Source of the DNA: Chitinophaga arvensicola
GTDB taxonomy: Bacteria; Bacteroidota; Bacteroidia; Chitinophagales; Chitinophagaceae
Direction of reading: 5' to 3'
DNA length: 64,000 nucleotides
Assembly: GCF_900110835.1 (NCBI RefSeq)
Contig: NZ_FOJG01000001.1
Span: 1,437,022 to 1,501,021, forward strand
The translations under genes and the position numbers were made by a program. Below, in pieces: positions 1-8,229 of this stretch. The notes under the pieces are model-generated. The model did no database searches and had not been told where the DNA came from. It saw only the letters and a list, made by a program, of their open reading frames with translations. The number at the start of each line of letters is the position of its first letter. The first letter of the stretch is position 1.

Positions 1-1370
1 GTGTCGGTCCGTTCCTTGAATTGCTGCCCGGATGCGTGAAACAGCGGATCTACTGCGTCGCGGTTTTCACGATGACGGAACAGGGACGTAAACTTTCCTT
101 CCAGCAGCACCGCCGCCGGCAGGTATTTTTGCCGGTATTCGCGTGGATTGGGTTGTGTTTTTACGATCTCCCAACTTATCTGGGCGGGTAGCCGCATGGT
201 ACGACTGCTCCTGGAAGAGGTGAGCAGTATGGTTTTCCGGATATCGTCATTTTTAATAGTATCGATGGAACTCACAAAACGGCTCAGGACCATATCCAGA
301 TTTTTTACAATAGGATGCGCTTTGGTAGGCATCAGCATGGGAAAAAACGGGAATGGCATTGGCTGAATCTGCGGGCGGTTGCCTACATTTCCTACCACCA
401 GCGGTACTACATCGCTTTGCAGATCCAGTACCAGGTCCTGGTTGATCCGTACCCCATAACGGAAAAACATATCTTCGAGGTTCAGACCACGGTCCATGGC
501 GAAGAAAGAGGGATGTTCATGTAAACTATCCATGCTGGCGCTGGACTCATCCACAAACCATAGCACCTTGCCTCCATTCATGACGTATTGATCTATTTTC
601 AGTTTATCCACATCCGTGAAAGCGCTTTGCGGCTTGGCGAAAAGGATCACATTAAAATCGTGTGGAATATATGTGGCCGATTGAAGCGTCAGCGTATCCA
701 GGCCGTAATTGGCCTGTAGCGTGCTGAGGGCGTCGTATACTTCTGCACCGAGGGATTCGCCATGGCCCAGCATATAGCCTACCAGTGGTTTTTCTTTTTC
801 CTGCAATTTGTTGATAGCATAGGCAAACTGGTATTCCAGTAATGCTTCCGAGCTGCTCATGGTTTGCATGGGATCCTGACCACCCTGGTTTTTGAGCAGG
901 TTCACGCCCAGTGTTTTCCCTTTGTAATGTACCAGTGCGCCGGGGAAAATGAGTTTCTCAGCGAAGCCGTCGTTGGCTTCCTGCTGTACTTTCATGTTAA
1001 AAGGCATGATGCCCTGTGCGGTGAGTTCACCGAGAAATTTCATGCGCGCAGAATCCGTAAGGCCCTGCCCCGGATTGATGAAAGTAAAGCGAAGGTTTTG
1101 TTTGCCATATTCACGGAATTCCTCCAGTAATTCGGTGGTAGACTGCGCCAGTTGCCGGAAGCTGGCCGGATAGTCGCCTTTGAGGAATACTTCAATTTCC
1201 ACCGGGCTATCCAGTTTCCGCAGCATTTGCCGGGTGTTGGCGGTGAGCGTGTATCTTTTCTCTGCTGTCAGATCCCATCTGCCATGAAAATAAGCTGCTG
1301 CTATATTGATGCCCGTGAGTACCAGTACTACTGCTATTGCACGTTGTATGTATTTCTTTCGTGTAGCCAT
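1..1370 (-). CDS. gldG: GldG, gliding-motility ABC transporter auxiliary protein (3' end cut by window edge)
   Basis: The frame is open from the ATG at 1370-1368 to base 3, giving about 456 residues with no stop, so the C-terminus lies left of the window. The protein begins MATRKKYIQRAIAVVLVLTG, a basic start followed by one membrane segment. A long extracytoplasmic domain of the GldG/ABC_transp_aux type follows, with recognisable stretches such as GYMLGHGES and KVLWFVDES. GldG works with the GldF permease and the ATPase GldA in a transporter required for gliding in Flavobacterium. It lies 21 bp downstream of gldF, so the two form an operon. The ATPase gene is not visible in the window. The family call is firm; whether this organism glides is inference. 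Confidence 0.9.
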   Translation of the reverse strand, partial: MATRKKYIQRAIAVVLVLTGINIAAAYFHGRWDLTAEKRYTLTANTRQMLRKLDSPVEIEVFLKGDYPASFRQLAQSTTELLEEFREYGKQNLRFTFINPGQGLTDSARMKFLGELTAQGIMPFNMKVQQEANDGFAEKLIFPGALVHYKGKTLGVNLLKNQGGQDPMQTMSSSEALLEYQFAYAINKLQEKEKPLVGYMLGHGESLGAEVYDALSTLQANYGLDTLTLQSATYIPHDFNVILFAKPQSAFTDVDKLKIDQYVMNGGKVLWFVDESSASMDSLHEHPSFFAMDRGLNLEDMFFRYGVRINQDLVLDLQSDVVPLVVGNVGNRPQIQPMPFPFFPMLMPTKAHPIVKNLDMVLSRFVSSIDTIKNDDIRKTILLTSSRSSRTMRLPAQISWEIVKTQPNPREYRQKYLPAAVLLEGKFTSLFRHRENRDAVDPLFHASGQQFKERTD

Positions 1371-1391
1371 GTCATTTAGTAAGCACGGTTA

Positions 1392-2132
1392 TTAACCGTT
1401 TTGCCAGAGTTTTCTTTGGAGGGATAGTTTGGTGAGATAGAGCATGAGGCCTATCACACTGATAAAATAGACAATATCGCGGCTATCTAATACACCACGG
1501 CTCATAGAGGTGTAATGGAATTTGATCCCGGCCATCTGCAGATAATAATCTGCGCCTCCGCTGAAGGCGGGGATACGGCTGAGGGCATCGAAGCCATTAT
1601 AGAAGATAAAACACGTGAAAAGTGCAATGAGAAAAGCAATCATGGCATTATTGGTAAGGGAAGAGGACCAGATACCTGTAGCGGTAAAAGCTGCTCCCAG
1701 TAATAATAAGCCGATATAAGACCCGATGATACCGCCGGTATCCAGCTGTTGGTTATCTACACTTAATTGTTGTATTGCCAGGTAATATACAATGGTGGGT
1801 AAGAGGGAAATGGCCACGATCAGTAAGCTGCCCCAGAATTTGCCCAATACGATCTGCCAGCCGGTGAGTGGTTTGGTGCTGAGCAATTCCATGGTGCCGG
1901 TTTTAAACTCATCTGCGAAGCAACGCATGGTAATAGCAGGTATCAGCAACAGGTAAATGAGGGGCGCCAGGTTGAACAGAGGGTCCAGGTTGGCGTATCC
2001 CGTATCTAGTAAACTGGTTTCCGGAAAAACGAACAGTAATAATCCATTTGCCAGCAAAAACAGTATAATGGCCACATAGCCCGTTACACTGCTGAAAAAC
2101 TGGTTGATCTCTTTCTTAAAGATGGCTAGCAT
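1392..2132 (-). CDS. gldF: GldF, gliding-motility ABC transporter permease
   Basis: A 246-residue polytopic membrane protein with about six hydrophobic segments, of the ABC-2 permease type. The N-terminus (MLAIFKKEINQFFSSVTGYV) and the conserved cytoplasmic stretch with FADEFKTGTMELLSTKPLT are typical of GldF. GldF and GldG are the membrane partners of an ABC exporter in the inner membrane, linked genetically to gliding motility in Bacteroidota. It is the first gene of a two-gene unit with gldG 21 bp downstream. A candidate -7 promoter box lies 37 bp upstream of the ATG. Length and composition look normal for the family. Confidence 0.93.
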   Translation of the reverse strand: MLAIFKKEINQFFSSVTGYVAIILFLLANGLLLFVFPETSLLDTGYANLDPLFNLAPLIYLLLIPAITMRCFADEFKTGTMELLSTKPLTGWQIVLGKFWGSLLIVAISLLPTIVYYLAIQQLSVDNQQLDTGGIIGSYIGLLLLGAAFTATGIWSSSLTNNAMIAFLIALFTCFIFYNGFDALSRIPAFSGGADYYLQMAGIKFHYTSMSRGVLDSRDIVYFISVIGLMLYLTKLSLQRKLWQNG

Positions 2133-2168
2133 GAACAGTTAGTAAGGATTAGGATATTAGTAAAGATA

Positions 2169-2176
2169 CAAATATA
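2169..2176 (-). promoter_or_regulatory. candidate promoter -7 box for gldFG
   Basis: On the minus strand the bases read TATATTTG, a perfect match to the Bacteroidota -7 consensus TAnnTTTG. It lies 37 bp before the gldF ATG. No clear -33 TTTG was seen at the usual 19-21 bp spacing, so the call rests on the -7 box alone. Confidence 0.4.
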
Positions 2177-2320
2177 GGGTAAACGCTATTACCTTTCCGG
2201 CTATTGTATGGGGTTGTTTCAGCGTGGCTGCCGACGGGGGAATCCGGGGAAGGAAACGCGTTGGTCCGGGGCAGGAGCCGCTTGGCGCCTGCATAAAAGG
2301 TCGGGATGCAAGAAGTGCGT

Positions 2321-3517
2321 CTAACCGAGGTCTACACCGTCTTTATACATTTCCCAGATGGGGCTGGTATTTCTCAGCTGGGTAACCGCTTCCGTGATCG
2401 TCCGGATGGTAAATGCTATTTGTCCGGCGGTGGTAAACCGTCCGAGTCCGAAGCGGAGGGAGGCATAGGCGAGTTCGTCGCTTAGTCCCATGGCTTTCAG
2501 AACGTGACTGGGTTCCAGGGAGGCCGAGGTGCATGCCGATCCGGAAGAAAGGGCAATTTTTTTATTGAAGCCCATCATGAGGGCTTCGCTTTCCACATAT
2601 TTGAAGGACAGATTACAGGTATGTGGCAGGCGATGCTGGCGGGATCCGTTTAAAAAGGATAGTTCCAGTTCCAGCAGGGCTTGTTCCAGTTGGTTGCGCA
2701 GGGGCAGGATGCGTGCGGTATCAGTAGTCATTTCTTCCATGCAGAGTTCGGCGGCTTTTCCCAGGCCTACGATGCCGGGTACATTGAGGGTACCGGAGCG
2801 CATGCCTCTTTCGTGGCCGCCGCCGTCGATCTGGGCGGTAAGCCGTACACGGGGGGAGCGTCTGCGCACGTATAAGGCGCCTGCTCCTTTGGGGCCATAC
2901 AATTTATGGGCGCTGAGGGTGAGCAGGTCGATGCCGTCGTTATTCACATCAACGGGAACTTTGCCTACGGCCTGCGTGGCATCGGACATGAAAAGTACAT
3001 CGTGTTTCCTGGCAATCTCGCTGATGGCCTGCACGGGGTAAATAACGCCGGTTTCATTATTGGCATACATCAGGCTGATAAGGATGGTTTGCGGCGTGAT
3101 GGCTGCTTCCAGCTCCTGCAGGTCAATGAGTCCTTCTGCATTCACGGGCAGCCAGGTGATCCGGGCGCCCATCTTTTCGAGATGCCTGCAGGTATCCAGG
3201 ACCGCTTTGTGTTCGGTGAGGGCGGTGATAATATGATTGCCTTTACCGGCGTACATTTCGTATACCCCTTTGAGCGCCAGGTTTACCGCTTCGGTGGCGC
3301 CTGAGGTAAATACCATTTCCTTGGGCTCAGCGCCAATTAGACGGGCTACCTGTTCACGGGCATAGTCTACCGCTTCTTCTGCGGCCCAGCCAAACGGGTG
3401 ACTGCGGCTGGCCGCATTGCCGAATGTTTCCGTGAAGTAAGGCAACATGGCTGCTACCACCCTGGGGTCGCAGGGGGTGGTGGCATTGTTATCCAGGTAA
3501 ACCGGCAATTGTAACAT
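2321..3517 (-). CDS. iscS: IscS/NifS-type cysteine desulfurase
   Basis: A 398-residue fold-type I PLP enzyme that converts cysteine to alanine and passes sulfane sulfur to Fe-S cluster assembly and thio-cofactor pathways. The N-terminus has YLDNNATTPCDP. The PLP-binding lysine is K205 in LSAHKLYGPKGAGALY, and the persulfide cysteine is C329 in SSGSACTSASLEPSHVL, in the loop context of the IscS (class I) type. Length is normal. It stands alone, with no iscU or sufE next to it, so its acceptor cannot be read from context. One possible client in this window is the MoeB-rhodanese/Moco pathway, but that is inference. Other Bacteroidota carry several paralogues, so the symbol is by family. Confidence 0.9.
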   Translation of the reverse strand: MLQLPVYLDNNATTPCDPRVVAAMLPYFTETFGNAASRSHPFGWAAEEAVDYAREQVARLIGAEPKEMVFTSGATEAVNLALKGVYEMYAGKGNHIITALTEHKAVLDTCRHLEKMGARITWLPVNAEGLIDLQELEAAITPQTILISLMYANNETGVIYPVQAISEIARKHDVLFMSDATQAVGKVPVDVNNDGIDLLTLSAHKLYGPKGAGALYVRRRSPRVRLTAQIDGGGHERGMRSGTLNVPGIVGLGKAAELCMEEMTTDTARILPLRNQLEQALLELELSFLNGSRQHRLPHTCNLSFKYVESEALMMGFNKKIALSSGSACTSASLEPSHVLKAMGLSDELAYASLRFGLGRFTTAGQIAFTIRTITEAVTQLRNTSPIWEMYKDGVDLG

Positions 3518-3552
3518 ATTATCTGGCTATTTATATTAACATCCGAACCCAG

Positions 3553-3560
3553 CAAATTTA
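3553..3560 (-). promoter_or_regulatory. candidate promoter -7 box for the cysteine desulfurase
   Basis: Reads TAAATTTG on the minus strand (TAnnTTTG), 36 bp ahead of the start codon at 3517. No good -33 element is visible. Confidence 0.4.
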
Positions 3561-3646
3561 CAACATAAGTTCTATTTTTACCGGTAGAGGATATTCCGAA
3601 AAACAGTGTGGATACTACATTCCGCGCAACTATAAACTATACAAAC

Positions 3647-4048
3647 ATGCTCAGGGTAGAACATATAGGCATTGCCGTTAACTCATTATCTGTTTCCGTT
3701 CCGCTGTTCGAAAAGCTATTGAATACCCCTTGCTATAAGCAGGAAGAGGTGAGCAGTGAACAGGTGCAGACCGCCTTTTTTCAACAGGGGGAAACCAAAA
3801 TCGAGTTGCTGGAAGCTACTGGCCCGGACAGTGCTATCGCGAAGTTCCTGGATAAAAAGGGAGAAGGTATGCACCACATCGCGTTTGAGGTAACCGATAT
3901 TTACGCGGAAATGAAAAGATTACAGGAAGAAGGCTTTGTTTTATTGCAGGAAACGCCCAAAAAAGGAGCAGATAATAAACTGATCTGTTTTCTTCATCCT
4001 AAGCACAGTAATGGAGTTCTGATAGAAATTTGTCAGGAGATCAAGTAA
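3647..4048 (+). CDS. mce: methylmalonyl-CoA epimerase
   Basis: A vicinal-oxygen-chelate (glyoxalase-fold) protein of 133 residues from the ATG at 3647. An in-frame GTG at 3608 would add 13 residues, but the family starts at MLRVEHIGIAVNSL, so the ATG is preferred. The metal-ligand histidine is at residue 6 (RVEHIGIAV), the second VOC histidine lies in MHHIAFEV, and the terminal glutamate is in GVLIEICQE. The enzyme interconverts the (2R) and (2S) epimers of methylmalonyl-CoA between propionyl-CoA carboxylase and methylmalonyl-CoA mutase. Neither mutase gene is nearby. It is a single plus-strand gene followed by a long non-coding stretch. Confidence 0.93.
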   Translation: MLRVEHIGIAVNSLSVSVPLFEKLLNTPCYKQEEVSSEQVQTAFFQQGETKIELLEATGPDSAIAKFLDKKGEGMHHIAFEVTDIYAEMKRLQEEGFVLLQETPKKGADNKLICFLHPKHSNGVLIEICQEIK

Positions 4049-4348
4049 GCATTTACTTATATATTTAAAAAATAAATAATAATATTTTTTTTAATTTTTT
4101 TTCCATTTTAGCAATCCAAAGGAATTTAGCATCCGTAAGTAATTAAGAACACCCCGGAAAGAAGGGCATAAATGTAAGACCAAAATTATTTTGTAAATTT
4201 TTGAACAAATACATTTTCCATTACGTTATCTCTATAAACACACAAATTAAAAAAGAACAATACTCAAAATATTACAGGACTTAAGCTTTATAGATTATTA
4301 ACAGTTTAAGCTCTAACGATTACTCTAAAGTTGGCATAGGTTATGAAC

Positions 4349-4383
4349 ACCTGCGGGTTTTTTAGCTTGCAGGTCTTTTTTTT
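4349..4383 (+). terminator. candidate rho-independent terminator, plus strand
   Basis: A 6-bp stem ACCTGC/GCAGGT with a 14-nt loop is followed by eight T residues. It lies 300 bp past the mce stop, so it ends either a long mce 3' UTR or a separate short transcript. Confidence 0.45.
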
Positions 4384-4537
4384 AAGCCCACTTCTACACA
4401 AACAGCGGTTTTATTTCAAAAAATATCGGGGAATTTATTTCGGTGGGATAGTTTAATTACTATTTGGCTACTTCCTTTCTATTAACGCTGCTCTATTTCA
4501 ATAAATTGTTTCATGGCGAAGATATTTTAACGAAGGG

Positions 4538-4552
4538 ATCGCCTGCGGCGAT
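4538..4552. repeat. small dyad ATCGCC-N3-GGCGAT, copy 1
   Basis: A perfect 6-bp inverted repeat with a 3-base loop. The same dyad with similar flanks (GATATT upstream, TTGTxTT downstream) occurs at 46745-46759. In both places it sits 60-130 bp beyond a shared terminator hairpin. Confidence 0.6.
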
Positions 4553-4670
4553 TGTTTTGTTGCTGCTACTGATTAAATTATGGAGAAGTTATTGGAAGAT
4601 GTAAGCGACGATTTCGCTTTAGAAGCCGTTGCTTTTCAACAGTAGCATTACGATTTATTTACTGTAAATG

Positions 4671-4723
4671 ACAAAAAGATTCGGGGAGATAAAAGTGAAT
4701 CATTCCACTTCTATCTCCCCGAA
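4671..4723 (-). terminator. rho-independent terminator of the Oar-like receptor gene (repeat copy 1)
   Basis: An 18-bp stem (4680-4697 with 4706-4723, one G:U) has an 8-base loop and, read on the minus strand, is followed by TCTTTTTG. It lies 36 bp past the receptor stop codon. Stem and right flank (AAATATTTAAnAGCAAAA) match the hairpin at 46811-46860 almost base for base. Confidence 0.85.
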
Positions 4724-4759
4724 ATATTTAATAGCAAAAGGTGAAGGTGATCCCTCAGC

Positions 4760-7700
4760 TTAGTTAAACATATATCTTATTCCCAGCTGACCCTGCCAGC
4801 GGGATATCGTTCCAGTATTATCCCGGAAGGAACTGGTAAGAGGGATCTGATTGGTAGCATCCAGGTAAGGGAATGAATAAGCAGCCGCATTGGTAGTATT
4901 ACCGGAAGGATCTTTGTACTGTCCTTCATACTTCAGGAAAGAAGGCAGGTTAGGAATTTTGGAAATACCCCAGCGCTTATTCAGGAAGTTACCGAAGTTG
5001 ATGATATCGAAACTGATACGCAGCGTATGTTTTGTTTTATCCTTGCCACTGAAAACAAAGATATCCTGCGTAATATTCAGGTCCATACGTTTGGCGAAAG
5101 GCAATACTACCGCGTTACGTTCTGCATATTGTCCGCGATGGCCGCTCAGGTAATTATCCTGTTTGATGAAATTATCCAACTGGTTCCAGATAATGTCTGC
5201 TGTGCGTTTATCGGCATTGGTGGCAGGGTTATAGGTTTTATCTCCATAACCTACCGGTACCAGCTTGATATCGTTTTTTGTTTTCGGAATATAAATCAGA
5301 TCGTTATTGCCGCCGGAACCATCGTTGTTCACATCGCCGTTATAAGTATAGGAAGTGGCGCTATAAAGACCATTTACACTGGGGGCTGCTTCATAGATCA
5401 CACCCACAGAAGTGGCGAAATGTTTGGCCCATGTAAAGCGGTAAGTGGCTGCTGCTACTACACGGTGCGGCATATAATAATTGGAATATCCCAACACATT
5501 TTCATTGGGATCGCCGGCTACGGGGCGGTCGCGCCAGTTGCTCTGCGCAATGGTACCACCATCATTTACGCTGCGTGCCTTGCTATAAGTGTAGGCGGCG
5601 CTCAGGTAAAGGTTGGGCAGATTTTTCTGTAACTGGATCGTCGCAAAGTAAGAATAGCCTTTGTTGGTGTTGCGCATCAGAATAGCATCACTGATATTCG
5701 GATTGCTCAGGCTGTTGCCGGCATAAATTTTCGATGAGCTGTAGCGCAAACGGTGATCTGGCGTGCTATCCAGCTGGAAGCCGGTTGCAGGAAGATTGAT
5801 GTTCTGGAAATACACCGCATTGATATCTTTGGAGTAGTTAAACTCTAACGTACCAATTACACCCCATGGCAACTGGCGGTCTACCGCCAGTGTTGCTTTC
5901 AATACCTGCGGATATTTGAAGTTTCTATCGGTAACGGCTATATTATATTGGTAAGATAACGCACCTTCCAGTCCTGCTTTATAAGCATTCGGGTCCGGGT
6001 TGAATGGGTAAGGAATAGTGGGCACATTCGGTGTAGTACTGGTTTGCGCCGTGAATGAGCCAAACTGTACGCCATTGTTGGCAGCCTGATTGCTGATCCA
6101 TACCGCTGGTGGCGGACCGGCAAATAAACCTGCACCACCACGGAGCTGGGTTTTTCCATCATGTGTAATGTCCCAGTTGAAACCGATTCTTGGCGATAAC
6201 AGTGGCGTCGTTTTAGGTGCACGACCTACATCTACCTTAATACCATCGCGGAAAGTAAGGGCGGCGAGGGAGTCATTTTTATCGAAGGTGCTACCTATAA
6301 CAGGAACGTCTACACGTAAACCATAGGTTAGTGTAAAGAAATTGGTCACACTCCATTTGTCCTGTATGAAGGCGCCCAGTTCCAGCATATTGATTTTAGC
6401 ATACGGGAAGGCTTTGTCTTTTGTAGTTACATAAGACAATGCATAGCGGGAAGTAGTGAGCGCACCGCTGTTGGCACTGGCATAGAAATCCGTCAGTGTG
6501 TTGAAGCGGTAGTTCCCGTTGTAGTTCGGCGCAAAACCATTCAGGAATGTTTTGTAATAGTTCTGTGTTCCGATGGTTATTTCATGTTTACCCTTATACA
6601 TGGTAAAAATATCGGAGAACTGGTACACATTGGTATTGAGCTTGTTGTTGTAAGTAAATGGCTCATATCCAAATGCAGTATAGCTGGCGCCTTGTCCGTT
6701 CATGATATCCACGAGCGGGAAATTGCCTGCTGATAAAGCCGCTCTGAAATCGCGCATAGCGGAGTAACCGATTTGTAATTTATTGGAAGCGCGGTTGCCG
6801 ATACGGGTATTCAGTTCTGCAATAAAGATGTTGAAATTGTTGTTGATCGTATAGCCGCTTCCGCTGAAAGGAAGGCCTGTAGCACTGGGCTGGCGGCCGC
6901 TTCCCACCGCACCGCCACCGGGTGCACCGCTGTTGCTGGCAGGAATGTCTTTAAACGATTTCAGGTAGCTGTATTTGAAAGTAAAGGTGTTGTGATCGTT
7001 TACGTTCCAGTCAACTTTAAAAGTTACTTTATCGCTTTGTGTACGGTAAGTATAATTCTGGTAATCACCAGGGTTATAGCCGTATTTACTCATCAGGAAT
7101 TGTTTCAGCGCATCCAGTGTATCGGCTACGGCCTGTGAAACGTTTCCACCGGCTACGTTACCGGGTTTGTTGGCAACAAGACTGGTAGCAGGGGCTTTGA
7201 TCCTTTCCTGTTCTGCGCTGATAAAGAAGAACAGTTTGCTGGGGATGATAGCGCCGCCTACATTGAAGCCACGGAGATTGTAATTAAAATCAGGTTTCGG
7301 AACAGTAGCATTACCCACTTTCAGCCCTTGCAATCCGGGTGTTTGAATGTAAGTATAAACGGCTCCTTTAAAAGTGTTGGTACCGCTTTTGGTAACGCTG
7401 TTGATACCGGCGCCGGAGAAGCCGCCTTGTCTTACGTCGTAGGGAGAGACGTTTACCTGGATCTGTTCCAGCGCTTCAAGGCTGATGGGCTGAGAAGCAG
7501 TCTGTGAGCCGAGTGTAGCCTGCAATCCAAATGAGTTGTTGAAGTTGGCGCCATCGACAGTGATGTTGTTTAACTGGTTGCTTCTGCCGCCGATATTCAG
7601 GCCATTGGCAGAAGGTGTGAGTTTGGTAAAATCCTGCATAGATCTGCTGATGGTAGGCAGGCGGTCCATTTGTGAACGGGTAATCACTTCCTGGCTACCG

Positions 7701-8110
7701 GTACGTGCGCGGTTGATCACTTTGTTCTGCGCAACGGAAGTAACTACAATTTCTGTGAGGTTGCTGGTACTTGCCTGCAGGTTGATGTCTGCTTTGAAGT
7801 CCTGGCCGAGCGACAGGAAAATATTGTCGCGTTTTTCATCTTTAAAACCGATGTACGAAACGGAGATGACATAGGGGCCTCCGATACGGAGATTGGGTAA
7901 ATTGTAACGTCCGTCTTTGCGTGAAACGGTGCTGTACTTTGTGCCGGTGGGCACGTGTGTGGCTACGATACTTGCGCCGGGAACAGGGCCTTCTTTGCTA
8001 CCGATAGTGCCGGCGATATCGGCGGTGGTTTCCTGGGCAAACAGGGCTGCAGGGAAAATCAGTACACAACAAAGCATACTGATGAGGTTACGCCAAATTT
8101 TTTTGTGCAT
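4760..8110 (-). CDS. Oar-like TonB-dependent outer-membrane receptor
   Basis: A 1116-residue protein with a signal peptide (MHKKIWRNLISM, cleavage near FAQ at 26). A CarboxypepD_reg-like domain follows (about 30-112, ending near DINLQAS), then a plug (about 120-240, with SRSMQDFTKLTPSANGLNIG and GGFSGAGINSVTKSG). The rest is a long beta-barrel with many aromatic-ended strands, ending in LGIRYMFN, a typical barrel end. The layout and length match the Oar/OmpA-related TonB receptors of Bacteroidota and myxobacteria, whose substrates are mostly unknown. No SusD-like partner is adjacent, so it is not a classical SusCD system. It starts 119 bp downstream of murF, and its leader holds an 11-bp inverted repeat abutting the ATG. 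A strong terminator follows it. Confidence 0.88.
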   Translation of the reverse strand: MHKKIWRNLISMLCCVLIFPAALFAQETTADIAGTIGSKEGPVPGASIVATHVPTGTKYSTVSRKDGRYNLPNLRIGGPYVISVSYIGFKDEKRDNIFLSLGQDFKADINLQASTSNLTEIVVTSVAQNKVINRARTGSQEVITRSQMDRLPTISRSMQDFTKLTPSANGLNIGGRSNQLNNITVDGANFNNSFGLQATLGSQTASQPISLEALEQIQVNVSPYDVRQGGFSGAGINSVTKSGTNTFKGAVYTYIQTPGLQGLKVGNATVPKPDFNYNLRGFNVGGAIIPSKLFFFISAEQERIKAPATSLVANKPGNVAGGNVSQAVADTLDALKQFLMSKYGYNPGDYQNYTYRTQSDKVTFKVDWNVNDHNTFTFKYSYLKSFKDIPASNSGAPGGGAVGSGRQPSATGLPFSGSGYTINNNFNIFIAELNTRIGNRASNKLQIGYSAMRDFRAALSAGNFPLVDIMNGQGASYTAFGYEPFTYNNKLNTNVYQFSDIFTMYKGKHEITIGTQNYYKTFLNGFAPNYNGNYRFNTLTDFYASANSGALTTSRYALSYVTTKDKAFPYAKINMLELGAFIQDKWSVTNFFTLTYGLRVDVPVIGSTFDKNDSLAALTFRDGIKVDVGRAPKTTPLLSPRIGFNWDITHDGKTQLRGGAGLFAGPPPAVWISNQAANNGVQFGSFTAQTSTTPNVPTIPYPFNPDPNAYKAGLEGALSYQYNIAVTDRNFKYPQVLKATLAVDRQLPWGVIGTLEFNYSKDINAVYFQNINLPATGFQLDSTPDHRLRYSSSKIYAGNSLSNPNISDAILMRNTNKGYSYFATIQLQKNLPNLYLSAAYTYSKARSVNDGGTIAQSNWRDRPVAGDPNENVLGYSNYYMPHRVVAAATYRFTWAKHFATSVGVIYEAAPSVNGLYSATSYTYNGDVNNDGSGGNNDLIYIPKTKNDIKLVPVGYGDKTYNPATNADKRTADIIWNQLDNFIKQDNYLSGHRGQYAERNAVVLPFAKRMDLNITQDIFVFSGKDKTKHTLRISFDIINFGNFLNKRWGISKIPNLPSFLKYEGQYKDPSGNTTNAAAYSFPYLDATNQIPLTSSFRDNTGTISRWQGQLGIRYMFN

Positions 8111-8111
8111 T

Positions 8112-8216
8112 GCGATTCAGATTTTGGTAAAGTTCAAATGACAGATTGAAGTATTAAAAATAATACAATTATGAAATCGTTAACAAATATTTTGAACAAT
8201 ACCTGATCTGAATCGC
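8112..8216 (-). promoter_or_regulatory. leader of the Oar-like receptor bounded by an 11-bp perfect inverted repeat
   Basis: GCGATTCAGAT at 8112-8122 and ATCTGAATCGC at 8206-8216 are perfect inverted copies. In the minus-strand transcript the 3' arm ends one base before the receptor ATG and the 5' arm begins 13 bases after the murF stop. A transcript reading through from murF could close this stem next to the start codon. Its function is inferred only. Confidence 0.5.
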
Positions 8217-8229
8217 TGAGTGGTGATTT

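Larger units (their letters stand above)
4049..4759. other. 711-bp AT-rich intergenic region with two terminators and a shared dyad
   Basis: There is no convincing gene between mce and the convergent TonB receptor. The left half is very AT-rich. A plus-strand hairpin with a T-run lies at 4349-4383, a small dyad ATCGCC-TGC-GGCGAT at 4538-4552, and a strong minus-strand terminator at 4671-4723. The last two recur together near 46.75-46.86 kb. Short open stretches around 4460-4640 have no family signature. Confidence 0.6.

Noticed and set aside
4460..4640. Two short overlapping frames, one reading LYFNKLFHGEDILTKGSPAA and one reading MEKLLEDVSDDFALEAVAFQ
   Set aside because: Each is under 45 codons, has no family signature, and overlaps the repeated dyad. 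Treated as non-coding.
5027..5632. 201-codon frame opposite the Oar-like receptor
   Set aside because: Shadow of a receptor with clear domain structure; no start context or family.
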